Positions 32,790 to 41,504 of a stretch of DNA of 64,000 nt are shown here, one piece after another. A program made the position numbers and the translations under genes. Numbering within the stretch: position 1 is the first letter of the stretch; each line of letters opens with the position of its first letter. The notes beneath the pieces were generated by a model. The model did no database searches and was not told where the DNA came from. It saw only the letters and a program-made list of their open reading frames with translations. Source of the DNA: Methanobacterium sp. (GTDB lineage: Archaea; Methanobacteriota; Methanobacteria; Methanobacteriales; Methanobacteriaceae). The stretch covers positions 248,001 to 312,000 of the forward strand of contig JACRPY010000002.1 of the NCBI GenBank assembly GCA_016222945.1, in the 5' to 3' direction.

Positions 32790-33386
32790 TTATTCCTTCA
32801 AAGTTCCAGTTATAACCACGATTTCTTCAAAAAATGCTTTTTGCCTTGCTGTAATTTCAGCTTCAAATCCTAATTCCTCTAATTTAGCAATAGTTTTATC
32901 ATTATTTGATAATGATGACTGCACCAGCTGAACACGGCCATTTTCTTTTAAATGTTCCTTAACGCCTTCAAGAAATTGATCTATAGTTGCTCTGCCGTTA
33001 GTGCCGCCATCCCATGCATCATTTAATTCTTCATCAATCTTTTCTTCTTCATCTGTTGGAAGATAAGGAGTATTAAATAAAATAAGATCGAATTTTTCAC
33101 CTTCAACTGGTTTGAAAAGATTTCCTTCCCTTAATTCAACATTGTAGGTTCGATTGCTAATGGTATTTTTTAAGGCGCATTTAACTGCATATTTGTTTAT
33201 ATCTGTTGCAACTACCTTTCTTGACTTTTGAGCGCATGTAATTGCTATAAGTCCTGTTCCTGTTCCTATTTCAAGTACTTCATCTCTTCTTTTAATATTA
33301 AGATTTTCTGCAAGTAAAAATGTGTCTTCTGCAGGTTCATAGACTTTTGGATGAGTGTAAAATACGTTTCCATTGTGTTTTATCAT
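32790..33386 (-). CDS. HemK2/Mtq2-type class I SAM-dependent methyltransferase
   Basis: The 198-aa protein starts with VYEPAEDTFLLAENL, a HemK2 hallmark, then SAM motif VLEIGTGTGLIAITCA, ATDINKYAVKCA, and the substrate motif NTPYLPTDEEE, where most relatives have NPPY. The family methylates the Gln of the GGQ loop in release factors (and lysines in some eukaryotic cases). In many archaea hemK2 directly follows ksgA; here four genes separate them. AGAGGT precedes the ATG. Confidence 0.88.
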   Translation of the reverse strand: MIKHNGNVFYTHPKVYEPAEDTFLLAENLNIKRRDEVLEIGTGTGLIAITCAQKSRKVVATDINKYAVKCALKNTISNRTYNVELREGNLFKPVEGEKFDLILFNTPYLPTDEEEKIDEELNDAWDGGTNGRATIDQFLEGVKEHLKENGRVQLVQSSLSNNDKTIAKLEELGFEAEITARQKAFFEEIVVITGTLKE

Positions 33387-33419
33387 TTAAATTACCTCTA
33401 AATCAGTATATTGGTTCAA

Positions 33420-33716
33420 TCATTTTTGAATCGTTAAATTATATTTACCTTTATTTTCAGAGTCTGCCACGATTTTAATTTTATCTCCAGCTTCTAATCC
33501 TTCCCAACGGATAAAATAATGTTCATGGGGGCGATCAGGACCTCTGCATGTGCATGGATATGAATCTACCATAACTTCTTTGGATAATTTTCCATCAATT
33601 AGTTCAAAATTATCATTTAAATCTGGAAAAAATGAAAGTTTACCTTTTAGGATAAATATGAAGCCTTCATCAGCTTCTTTTGAAGATATTTTTCTTGAAT
33701 ATGTATTTGAACTCAT
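33420..33716 (-). CDS. Small uncharacterised protein (98 aa)
   Basis: The protein starts MSSNTYSRKISSKEADEGFI. It is beta-rich with the motif DSYPCTCRGPDRPHEHYFI, whose Cys-x-Cys and His-x-His residues could bind metal, and a C-terminal KIKIVADSENKGKYNLTI strand. The shorter start avoids overlap with the AhpD-like gene and follows GTGGT. I do not recognise the family. It sits between hemK2 and the AhpD-like gene on the same strand. Confidence 0.65.
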   Translation of the reverse strand: MSSNTYSRKISSKEADEGFIFILKGKLSFFPDLNDNFELIDGKLSKEVMVDSYPCTCRGPDRPHEHYFIRWEGLEAGDKIKIVADSENKGKYNLTIQK

Positions 33717-33729
33717 TAATACCACAATT

Positions 33730-34041
33730 TTACATTTTACCTTCAAATCCATCGATAGCTGCTGGAAGACAATCAAGAATTGAAGCAAGGCCAGAATGAT
33801 GTAAATTTAATACTACAGCTCCCACTATTTCTTCACGAGTTGCCCCTTCATTTTTAGCCATCATTGCATGCATCTGTACGCCTTTTACATTCCTATTTGC
33901 TGTTTGAATGGCAATATTAATCAGCTGCTTTGTTTTAGCATCCAAACCTTCCAAAGCTTTCTGAGCTTCAACTAGATCATTGAATCTGGCTGCAACTTCC
34001 GGACATTCTTTTTGAAATAATTCAAATGGATTTTGGTTCAT
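33730..34041 (-). CDS. Carboxymuconolactone decarboxylase/AhpD-like protein lacking the CxxC
   Basis: The 103-aa all-helical protein fits the CMD/AhpD family: LDAKTKQLINIAIQTANRN, then MHAMMAKNEGATREEIVGAV, with the conserved His and the downstream G-A-T-x-E-E-I. The redox CxxC that normally precedes the His is replaced (VKGVQMH), so it cannot be a disulfide reductase of the AhpD type. GGAGATG precedes the ATG. It is transcribed divergently from the MarR/flavoprotein pair. Confidence 0.85.
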   Translation of the reverse strand: MNQNPFELFQKECPEVAARFNDLVEAQKALEGLDAKTKQLINIAIQTANRNVKGVQMHAMMAKNEGATREEIVGAVVLNLHHSGLASILDCLPAAIDGFEGKM

Positions 34042-34180
34042 AATTTCATCTCCAGTTTAAAGAATATATTTTCTTTATTTAAATAGGATAGCAAAATATT
34101 TATATAATCATTGTATATTATATACTATGATTATAATCTACTAATGTTATTATTAGAGATTTGAAATAGGAGATATTATA

Positions 34181-34654
34181 ATGGAAAAAAACTTTTATGA
34201 ATGGTTAGAAGAGCCTGAAGAAATGATAGGATTTTTATTTTGGAAAATTACCTATCTTTGGCAGCGTAAAATGAACAAATCTCTTAAAAAAGCTGATTTA
34301 ACTCATACACACTTTGCTTTATTATCCGGTGCTGCATGGCTTCAAAAAGAAGGAGAAATAATAACACAGACTAAATTAGCTAATTTTACTCAAACAAATG
34401 TCATGGTAACTTCAAAAATCATAAAAATACTGGAAAACAAAAATTTTATTGAAAGAAGAAATGAAGGCGATGATACAAGAGCTAAATATGTATATATAAC
34501 TGAAAAAGGACTTGAAACTTTAGGTAAAGCTTCAAAAATAACTGAAGAAGTAAATCAAGAATTTTTTGAACCATTGGGTGATGAAAAAGAACATTTTACT
34601 CATAACATGTGGACACTTCTGTATTCAAAATTTGATGGAGATGATTTTAAATGA
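34181..34654 (+). CDS. MarR-family transcriptional regulator
   Basis: The 157-aa winged-helix protein shows the MarR layout: helix-rich N-terminus, recognition region TQTKLANFTQTNVMVTSKIIK, and the wing IERRNEGDDTRAKYVYITEKG (DxRxK pattern). It overlaps the flavoprotein gene by four bases (ATGA) and probably regulates that gene and the divergent AhpD-like gene in response to a redox or small-molecule signal (inference). AGGAGAT precedes the ATG. Confidence 0.9.
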   Translation: MEKNFYEWLEEPEEMIGFLFWKITYLWQRKMNKSLKKADLTHTHFALLSGAAWLQKEGEIITQTKLANFTQTNVMVTSKIIKILENKNFIERRNEGDDTRAKYVYITEKGLETLGKASKITEEVNQEFFEPLGDEKEHFTHNMWTLLYSKFDGDDFK

Positions 34655-35373
34655 AAAATATATTTGTATTTATTGGCAGTCCACTGAAGGAAAGATCAAA
34701 TACTTACACTTTGACAAAAATGATGATAGATAAACTTCTAAAGTTGGATAATAGTATTAAATTTGACTTAATAACTGCTAGAGATGTGAATATTCAAGCA
34801 TGCAAAGGCTGTTGGTCTTGCATGAATCAGGGAACATGCCCATTAGATAAAATAGACGATATGGCATTTTTAAAGCGAAAAATGCTCGATTCTGATTTTA
34901 TAATTTGGGGATCTCCTGTTTATGCTATGCAAGTATCAGGGCAGATGAAAGTATTTCTAGATAGGCTTGCAAGCTGGTATCATACATTCAGGCTTGCTGG
35001 AAAGCCAGGTATAACGGTTTCAACAACTGCAGGCGCTGGTTTAGAGGAAGTACATGAATATTTAAAATTAGTGCTTAATATGGCTGGAGTTAAAGTAGTA
35101 TCTTCATTGGAAACCTATGGGACACTTCCAGAAACGCTTATTGATCCTGAAAATGCTTTAAAATCAGCCCATAAAATGGTTTATGAAATATATCCTTATT
35201 TAACAGGTGAAAAAACTGTTGAAACTGATAAAGGCCTTGAATATTCATTTCAAGTAAATAAAAATAAGGTTATTTATGGTGCTGAAGTACTGAAAGCTGA
35301 TCATAGGTACTGGAAAGAGAATAAAATGCTGGAAATGAACTCATTTGAAGAACTTTTGAACGAAATTAATTAA
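34651..35373 (+). CDS. Flavodoxin-fold NAD(P)H-dependent FMN reductase / iron-sulfur flavoprotein-like
   Basis: The 240-aa protein starts with flavodoxin-like FVFIGSPLKERSNTYTL. A Cys-rich loop follows, IQACKGCWSCMNQGTCPLD, like those in iron-sulfur flavoproteins (Isf), and then the FMN-binding SPVYAMQVSGQMKVFLDRLAS. Such proteins move electrons in methanogens, often in oxidative-stress defence. Translation is coupled to the MarR gene through the ATGA overlap. The last bases overlap the end of the convergent ksgA gene. Confidence 0.88.
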   Translation: MKNIFVFIGSPLKERSNTYTLTKMMIDKLLKLDNSIKFDLITARDVNIQACKGCWSCMNQGTCPLDKIDDMAFLKRKMLDSDFIIWGSPVYAMQVSGQMKVFLDRLASWYHTFRLAGKPGITVSTTAGAGLEEVHEYLKLVLNMAGVKVVSSLETYGTLPETLIDPENALKSAHKMVYEIYPYLTGEKTVETDKGLEYSFQVNKNKVIYGAEVLKADHRYWKENKMLEMNSFEELLNEIN

Positions 35374-36202
35374 AAATGCTTAAATAAAACTTTAATTCCT
35401 TAGAAATTTTCATAACATCATCAGGATTTAGCTTTACAACCCTTTCACTCACCATTTTAGGATCTAACTTTGAAACTATCTCTTTTGCAGTCTTTTTATC
35501 CACATCAGCAATTTCATGGAAGGAATCAAGCAATGCATTCCTTACTTTTTTCTTTTTATGCTGAAAAAGCGCCCTTGAAGTATGTTTAAAAAATTCATCT
35601 ACATCTTCTTTTTTATTGGGCACTAATTTAATTACTGCCGATGATATTTTGGGATTAGGGAAGAAAGCGTGCTTTGAAACTTCAAAAAGAATTTCAATAT
35701 CTGCATAAAAATGTAACATCAATGATAATCTTGAATAATTAGATTCTCCCGGTTTTGCAACCATTCTTTGGGCAAATTCAAGTTGATACATAAGAATTGC
35801 ATAATCAAAGTTATATTCAAGCAATTTAAAAGTAATAGGGGATGAAATCTTATAGGGGAGATTAGATATAACCTTGTTAAATTCTGGAAAATCCATTTTT
35901 ACAGCATCAGCAGCTATAACTTCTACATTGGAAATAGCAAGTTCTGTGAGTCTTTTTTCTAAAATAGCTGCTATTTTTGCATCCTGTTCAATTGCAATTA
36001 CTTTTCCTGCATGTTCTGCAAGAGGAATTGTGAGGGTGCCTATCCCTGCCCCTATTTCTAAAATAGTGTCATTTTTTGATAAATCAGCAGAAGCAGTGAT
36101 TTTTTGGAGGATATTGGAATCTATCAAGTAATTCTGGCCTTTTCGCTTATTAAGACGTATATCATTCTCTTTTAATATTTTTAGAGTTTCTTTAACCAAC
36201 AT
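35366..36202 (-). CDS. ksgA: 16S rRNA (adenine-N6) dimethyltransferase KsgA/Dim1
   Basis: The 278-aa protein has KRKGQNYLIDSNILQKI at the N-terminus, SAM motif ILEIGAGIGTLTIPLA, acidic IAIEQDAKIA, and the catalytic motif NLPYKISSPITFK (NLPY). The C-terminal helical domain includes FFPNPKISSAVIKL. It dimethylates two adjacent adenosines near the 3' end of 16S rRNA during 30S maturation. It ends the minus-strand rpl21e operon. GGTAATTAA precedes the ATG. Confidence 0.95.
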   Translation of the reverse strand: MLVKETLKILKENDIRLNKRKGQNYLIDSNILQKITASADLSKNDTILEIGAGIGTLTIPLAEHAGKVIAIEQDAKIAAILEKRLTELAISNVEVIAADAVKMDFPEFNKVISNLPYKISSPITFKLLEYNFDYAILMYQLEFAQRMVAKPGESNYSRLSLMLHFYADIEILFEVSKHAFFPNPKISSAVIKLVPNKKEDVDEFFKHTSRALFQHKKKKVRNALLDSFHEIADVDKKTAKEIVSKLDPKMVSERVVKLNPDDVMKISKELKFYLSIFN

Positions 36203-36280
36203 TTAATTACCAAAAATATGAAGTTTTCAAATGAAAATAAAAAAAAATAAGTGTTAGGAAAACTGAAAATAAAATTTTAG

Positions 36281-36859
36281 TTAGTGTTTTTTTGTAGGAG
36301 GCCTTGTAAAGAGCACATATTTACGTTTTCCTGTTTTATCTCCCGTAATTTCAAGTTCTAAGAGTATTCTTTTTGAAATAAGTTTTACAGGGTCTGCAAG
36401 CATGGGAACTCTTTGTTTAATATCGTCAAAGCTATCAAATGCTTTTTCTTTCCTTACTTTAATTATATCCCACATATGTTTTTTCCCAATTCCGGGTAAG
36501 AGTTCCAGTTGGTGTAATCGGGTTGATATGGGGCCTGCGTCGTTGAAAAATTCTACGAATTTGTCTTCTTTCGCTTTAATGATCTCTTCAATAACATAAT
36601 TTAGTTCAATTTTAGCTGTTGCTGTAAGATCATCGTAGTTAAGTCTCCTGTTTACACGAGCTATCTCATCTCGCTTGCCTGAACCTATATAAACCTTTTG
36701 ATGTATCTCTAAAGATACATCCTCTTTGGGAATAAGTTCAAGTAAGGTGAATTCTTCTTTACCTACTGCCTGCGCAACAGGCTTTCTTTTATATGAGGGC
36801 ATACCTTCTTTAATATAACCTAAAGGAAGATAATCCAAAATGATTGCGTAGTCTTCCAT
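36281..36859 (-). CDS. DUF655 family nucleic-acid-binding protein
   Basis: The 192-aa protein begins DYAIILDYLPLGYIKEG and carries an S1/OB-like region (residues ~35-75) and a helix-hairpin-helix pair around LLPGIGKKHMWDIIKVR. This composition and the position between rpo4 and ksgA define archaeal DUF655. An RNA- or DNA-binding role is likely; the exact function is not known. It is ~80 bp upstream of ksgA on the same strand. Confidence 0.9.
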   Translation of the reverse strand: MEDYAIILDYLPLGYIKEGMPSYKRKPVAQAVGKEEFTLLELIPKEDVSLEIHQKVYIGSGKRDEIARVNRRLNYDDLTATAKIELNYVIEEIIKAKEDKFVEFFNDAGPISTRLHQLELLPGIGKKHMWDIIKVRKEKAFDSFDDIKQRVPMLADPVKLISKRILLELEITGDKTGKRKYVLFTRPPTKKH

Positions 36860-36965
36860 TTAATCACATCTTCGATGCTGTTTTTAATTAATATATTCAA
36901 TATTGATTCAGGAGAATCTTTTAACTTAATTTTTTTGAGTTCTATACTTTAGATAGTTTGAATTA

Positions 36966-37298
36966 TTATCTATACTTTTCTAGTATTTCTAATATCTTCT
37001 CCATATCTTCTTTTTTTTGTGTTCCCCTTTCTTTTGCAAATATCAGCCTTAAATCAGCCATATCTTCAGGCATAACATCTGCAAGTTTAATAGCTTGAGT
37101 TTTTTTAAGAGTTTCTGCAAGTTTCTCAACCAGTTTCTTTGCAGACTCTTCATCCATTTTTGAAAACTTTGTAACATGGTCAAAAGCAAGATTTTGCTCG
37201 TATGTAAGCTCATGCTGCTCTTGAAGCTCTTCAAGCATCTGTTTAACTTCTGCGATAGTGATAGGGTCGGTATCAATAACTTTTTTCCCAATCATCAT
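36966..37298 (-). CDS. rpo4: DNA-directed RNA polymerase subunit Rpo4 (RpoF)
   Basis: The 110-aa helical protein matches archaeal Rpo4: MIGKKVIDTDPITIAEVKQM, then HELTYEQNLAFDHVTKFSKM, ending AKERGTQKKEDMEKILEIL. With Rpo7 it forms the polymerase stalk that binds nascent RNA. The start codon follows the rpl21e stop by a few bases (TGATAATGATG), so translation is coupled. The exact choice between adjacent ATGs is uncertain. Confidence 0.93.
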   Translation of the reverse strand: MMIGKKVIDTDPITIAEVKQMLEELQEQHELTYEQNLAFDHVTKFSKMDEESAKKLVEKLAETLKKTQAIKLADVMPEDMADLRLIFAKERGTQKKEDMEKILEILEKYR

Positions 37299-37300
37299 TA

Positions 37301-37591
37301 TCACTCTTGCATTTTAAGGTGTTCAGGTCTTATAATCAATTTTTTAGCTTTATTGCCATCGTTAATATCTACTATGTATGCTCTTCCCCTTTTTTCATCG
37401 ACTTTTCCTGTTTTTCCATGGAAACGAGGATGTGGCTGGCCTTTGTGGACACTAGGATCAATTATAATATGGACTAAATCATTTTCATCGAAAGTTTGTA
37501 TTTTTTTGGTAATTGGATTTGCTCTACTTACCCTTATGCTCTTTTTAAGTTTATATCGTGTCTTACTTCTAAAACCTCTGGATCTTCTCAT
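37301..37591 (-). CDS. rpl21e: Ribosomal protein eL21
   Basis: The 96-aa basic protein starts MRRSRGFRSKTRYKLKKSIR and contains HKGQPHPRFHGKTGKVDEKR, the eL21 signature region. It is the first gene of the operon rpl21e-rpo4-DUF655-ksgA. A strong GGAGGT lies nine bases before the ATG. A ~100-bp leader with three hairpins lies upstream. Confidence 0.95.
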   Translation of the reverse strand: MRRSRGFRSKTRYKLKKSIRVSRANPITKKIQTFDENDLVHIIIDPSVHKGQPHPRFHGKTGKVDEKRGRAYIVDINDGNKAKKLIIRPEHLKMQE

Positions 37592-37611
37592 TCTTAAACC
37601 TCCAAAATCCT

Positions 37612-37717
37612 CAAAAATCTTTGATTTTTGGGAGTGTTAGAAAAATACTTCGTATTTTTCTCAAATTTTGATTTTTGGGTTCAGGAAATCCCTCAATTTC
37701 TTGTGGCATGGATTTCC
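37612..37717 (-). promoter_or_regulatory. Three consecutive hairpins in the rpl21e leader region
   Basis: CAAAAATC-TTT-GATTTTTG forms an 8-bp perfect stem. AGAAAAATAC-TTC-GTATTTTTCT forms a 10-bp perfect stem with a 3-base loop. GGAAATCC pairs with GGATTTCC across an 18-base loop. All lie within ~130 bases upstream of the rpl21e start. They could be leader control elements or terminators for read-through from pus10. Confidence 0.55.
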
Positions 37718-38048
37718 TTCAACTCCACAATTCAACTTTAAGTTATTAAAATGACTTAAATATTAATTTTTGAATTTAAAATATTTTTTTAGGTATTGAA
37801 ACCTCATAATTTTGATTTAAAAGATGATTCAAAGGAAATATGGAAAAATTCGCAAATTTTAATTAGTTATCTCCTTGAATCATAAATTTATTTATATTAA
37901 TGTGTAACTTCTAAAATATTATTTATGCTAACTTGCTTATTTTAATTTTTATTAAATTTAAACCTTATGAATATATGGTTAATATACTTTTTAAATATTG
38001 ACCCTAATATAATTCATTTTGATTAATTATATCATAAATTGGATTTTA
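37718..38048. other. AT-rich intergenic stretch between rpl21e leader and pus10
   Basis: No open frame or RNA fold was recognised. It should contain the promoter of the rpl21e operon on the minus strand; AT-rich TATA-like sequence occurs near 37980-38000, but no single element can be assigned. Confidence 0.4.
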
Positions 38049-39275
38049 TTAAAGATTTACTTCTAATACATCTAATTGAGTACAAAGTGCTTTAATTCCC
38101 AAAATTTCGGATATACTGGGCTTTGATCTGCCTTTATCACCAGATATAAGCTCTTTAATGTATAATCCTCCTTCACAATTCACGATCATTTCAAATTTGC
38201 GGGAATTAATCCATTTTGTAGATATTTGCTTTACATTCCGTGTTCTTATTTTATCGGCACGTCTATGGGCCACCCTTATAGGGGTGCGCTGCTCTATTGT
38301 CCCCAAGGAGTTTAATAAATCTAATTTTTCCTCTTTAATATCATCTTCAAGCTCAACAATTGCTTTGTAAACTTTGTATGTATCGGTAGATGAGCATTTT
38401 ATCTGGCCTTTCCTCTCTCTTCCTGTAAACTTTAAATCATTGACTTCTACTTTTTTATCTGCAAATTTATTGATTTTTTCAGCGAGATGCTTTAAATCAA
38501 GATTTCTTATGTGGGGTTCTTTAATTTCAAGGACAAATGGCCGTCCAGTTCCGAGCATTTTAACATCAATATCTTCTCTGCCAGCCCCATGGAATTTAGA
38601 ATCGCTACCGTTTGCAATTTTAACAGCTTCAGGTGAAATTAGCTCTTCAACTGTTTCGAGGTACTGTTTCCCTGTGTAATCGCAGCTTGGACAGCCTTTT
38701 CCTCTACATTTTCTGCAAGGCCATTTAGTTTGAGGAATTCCCCTAACAAGCTTTCTGTAACGTCCTTCAATAAAAAGAGGGTTTATTTGAATATCTATAT
38801 TGTCCTCAACGAAATCTACCATTATCACGATGTTAGGACTGTCAAAATCAACTTCTTTATTAAAATTTGATTCTAATTTTTTCCCAATTTCTCTATTTAT
38901 CTCTTTTTTAATGTTTTCAACGTCTAATTCAAGAAGTTCATGCATGTTTTCTTCTTTTTGGAGGACTTCAGGTAAAACACTACATCCCACAAGAAATGTT
39001 TCAAATTCAATTTTTTCTTGATTAATTTTATCCATTATCCTATCTATAATGTTATTTTCTACAATATCAAATATATTACTGCAGATATAACATGAATCTG
39101 TATTTAACTTATTATTATGATCTTTATTTACTATTTTCCTTACATATTCTCCCCGATATTTGTTATCGGGGCCTTTTACGATTTTGGAGAAATTTCGACC
39201 TAAACAATGGTCGCATAGTTTCCATTGGGCAATTTCCATAACTTGAACTGCTTTTTTGGTAATTTTTGATTCCAT
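38049..39275 (-). CDS. pus10: tRNA pseudouridine synthase Pus10
   Basis: The 408-aa protein has an N-terminal zinc-binding THUMP-like part (CDHCLGRNFSKI, then CYICSNIF; later CRKCRGKGCPSCDYTGKQYL). The pseudouridine synthase core contains GAGREDIDVKMLGTGRPFVL with the catalytic Asp, and HRRADKIRTRNV. Archaeal Pus10 makes pseudouridine 54 and/or 55 in the tRNA T-loop. AAGGATG precedes the ATG. Confidence 0.94.
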   Translation of the reverse strand: MESKITKKAVQVMEIAQWKLCDHCLGRNFSKIVKGPDNKYRGEYVRKIVNKDHNNKLNTDSCYICSNIFDIVENNIIDRIMDKINQEKIEFETFLVGCSVLPEVLQKEENMHELLELDVENIKKEINREIGKKLESNFNKEVDFDSPNIVIMVDFVEDNIDIQINPLFIEGRYRKLVRGIPQTKWPCRKCRGKGCPSCDYTGKQYLETVEELISPEAVKIANGSDSKFHGAGREDIDVKMLGTGRPFVLEIKEPHIRNLDLKHLAEKINKFADKKVEVNDLKFTGRERKGQIKCSSTDTYKVYKAIVELEDDIKEEKLDLLNSLGTIEQRTPIRVAHRRADKIRTRNVKQISTKWINSRKFEMIVNCEGGLYIKELISGDKGRSKPSISEILGIKALCTQLDVLEVNL

Positions 39276-39367
39276 CTTATATCATCCTTAATAATAGTGA
39301 ATTAAATTTTAATTAAATAAAATGATGCTGTATTTAATGCAAAAATAGTGAAATTAAACAACTGATT

Positions 39368-40699
39368 TCATCGCATCATCTGTTTCATCATCTGCCCTAA
39401 AGGACCGCCCATTTTACGTTTTCCAAATCCTTTCATGGCCTTTTTAGTAACATTATAATATTTTAAAAGTTCTTTAACATCTTCATTACGCATACCTGCT
39501 CCTCTTGCAATTCTTTTTACACGGGATTGCTTTATCACTTCAGGATGTGTTAATTCATGCTCAGTCATGGAGTCCATCAGGATTTTATATTTAGTTAGCT
39601 TTTCTTCTGTCATTTGGGAAGCGTTTTTAGGGAGTTTTCCTCCCATTCCTGGAATCATATTCATAACCTGCTGCATTGGTCCCATTTTATTCATCATTTC
39701 AAACTGGGAATACATTTCTTTAAGGGTGAATTTCCCGCTTAACATGGCATCCATGCTTTCTGTGTCTAGATCTTCTTCAGCTATCTCTTCTGCCTTTTCA
39801 AGGAGTGATTTAATGTCTCCCATTCCCAAAAGTCTTGAAATAAACCTTTCAGGGTCAAATGCTTCAAAGTCATCGACTCTTTCACCAGTACCTATGAATT
39901 TTATTGGTGCTCCAATCTCTGAAACTGCTGAAAGCGCGCCACCACCCTTTGCAGAACCATCAAGCTTAGTTATAACAATGGATCCCACATCTGTGGCTTT
40001 ATTAAATGCAAGAGCCTGTTCACGGGCTTGCTGACCAATAGTACCATCAATAACAAGCATCACTTCGTTTGGTTTTACAATGGCTGATAATTGTACCATT
40101 TCGTCAAGAAGGTCTTTTTCTTCTTTGTGACGTCCTGCAGTATCTATAATTATAATGTCTTGCTTTTTAAACTCTTCAAGACCTTTTTTTGCAAGGTCAA
40201 GGGCGTCCTTATTTTCGGGGTCGCCATAAAGCGGGACATTCATGTTTTCAGTGAGTTGGCGGAGTTGCTCAAATGCTGCAGGTCTCCATGTGTCTGTACT
40301 TACAACTGCAGGGTTAAATCCTTTTTTCTGCAGGTATTTTGCAAGTTTTCCAATTGAAGTTGTTTTACCACTTCCTTGAAGTCCTACAAACATTATTTTG
40401 TATGGTTTAGCGTCAACTTCTACTTCTTCCGCCTTTTTACCAATAAGATTTACCAGTTCCTCATAAACTATGGTCACTACGTATTCTCTGGGCGTAATTC
40501 CTTTTGGAGGCTCTTCTTTTAGAGCTCTTTCTTCTATTGTTTTTGATAGTTTGAAAACAAGCTTAATATTGACATCTGATTGAATAAGCGCTCTTTGTAT
40601 GTCTTTTATAACCTCTTTTACCACTTCTTCATCGATTATAGGCATACCTGCTAATTTTTTCATTGTGTTTGTCAAATTTTTACCTAGATTTCCTAACAT
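39368..40699 (-). CDS. srp54: Signal recognition particle 54 kDa protein
   Basis: The ~443-aa protein has the N helical domain, then the SRP GTPase G domain: GLQGSGKTTSIGKLA, DTWRPAAFEQL, DTAGRHKEE, and TKLDGSAKGGGA. The methionine-rich M domain (MNKMGPMQQVMNMIPGMGG) ends KMGGPLGQMMKQMMR. It binds signal sequences and 7S RNA and delivers ribosomes to the membrane. The ATG four codons inside the longest frame has GAGG six bases upstream, so it is preferred. Confidence 0.96.
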   Translation of the reverse strand: MLGNLGKNLTNTMKKLAGMPIIDEEVVKEVIKDIQRALIQSDVNIKLVFKLSKTIEERALKEEPPKGITPREYVVTIVYEELVNLIGKKAEEVEVDAKPYKIMFVGLQGSGKTTSIGKLAKYLQKKGFNPAVVSTDTWRPAAFEQLRQLTENMNVPLYGDPENKDALDLAKKGLEEFKKQDIIIIDTAGRHKEEKDLLDEMVQLSAIVKPNEVMLVIDGTIGQQAREQALAFNKATDVGSIVITKLDGSAKGGGALSAVSEIGAPIKFIGTGERVDDFEAFDPERFISRLLGMGDIKSLLEKAEEIAEEDLDTESMDAMLSGKFTLKEMYSQFEMMNKMGPMQQVMNMIPGMGGKLPKNASQMTEEKLTKYKILMDSMTEHELTHPEVIKQSRVKRIARGAGMRNEDVKELLKYYNVTKKAMKGFGKRKMGGPLGQMMKQMMR

Positions 40700-40915
40700 G
40701 ATCTGCCTCACAAATTAAGTTTAATAAAATTAATTAGAATGAACATTTTAGATATAATATAATTAACTATACCTTATGTTATAAAAAATATCTTATTATA
40801 ATTAATGATCTAAAAAAGATGAGGCTATTAACATATTTTAACAATAATGTTTTATTTAATTTAAATTTTGATTAATCAAAACAAAAAAGGGCATAAATTA
40901 TATTATGGTGGTAAA

Positions 40916-41482
40916 ATGCTGGATAAACTTAAAAAAACACTTGTAAAATCACCTATTGTAAAGAAGGGTGAATATGATTATTTTGTACATCCTATAACTG
41001 ATGGAATTTTCCTTGTCGAGCCTGATCTTCTAAGAGAAGTTTCAGAAGGTATTTCAAAGGTTGCAGATTTAAATGTTGATAAAATCGTGTGCATGGAATC
41101 TATGGGGATTCATATTGCAACAGCTCTCTCCCTTAAAACAGATATCCCTTTTGTAGTTGTTAGAAAGCGGCATTATGGGTTAGATGGTGAAGTTGCAGTG
41201 CATCAAGTTACAGGATACAGTAAAGGTGAACTTTATATAAATGGAATTAAAAAAGGAGACCGATTACTAATTGTAGACGATGTTTTAAGCACTGGAGGCA
41301 CAATGATTGCAGTTTTAGATGCTTTAAAAACTTCTGAAGGTGAAATAACAGATATTGTTGTTGTAGTAGAAAAAGGAGACGGAAAAGCAAGGGTTAAAAC
41401 TGAAACAGGATATGATGTTAAAACGCTGGTTAAAGTCGACGTTAAGGATGGAGAGGTTGTTATTGAAGATAGCATGCTCTAG
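40916..41482 (+). CDS. hpt: Hypoxanthine/guanine phosphoribosyltransferase (archaeal type)
   Basis: The 188-aa protein starts MLDKLKKTLVKSPIVKKGEY. It has the PRPP-binding motif LLIVDDVLSTGGTMIAVLDA and a distinctive DYFVHPITDGIFLVEP block found in methanogen Hpt proteins. It salvages purine bases to nucleotides. GGTGG lies four to five bases before the ATG; the longer frame begins at a TTG without a ribosome-binding site. It starts the long plus-strand information-processing cluster. Confidence 0.9.
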   Translation: MLDKLKKTLVKSPIVKKGEYDYFVHPITDGIFLVEPDLLREVSEGISKVADLNVDKIVCMESMGIHIATALSLKTDIPFVVVRKRHYGLDGEVAVHQVTGYSKGELYINGIKKGDRLLIVDDVLSTGGTMIAVLDALKTSEGEITDIVVVVEKGDGKARVKTETGYDVKTLVKVDVKDGEVVIEDSML

Positions 41483-41504
41483 TAACTGAAATTTGAGGAT
41501 AAAG

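Noticed and set aside
33717..33788. Longer start for the 98-aa protein
   Set aside because: It would overlap the AhpD-like gene by ~60 bases and lacks a ribosome-binding site, while the internal ATG has one.
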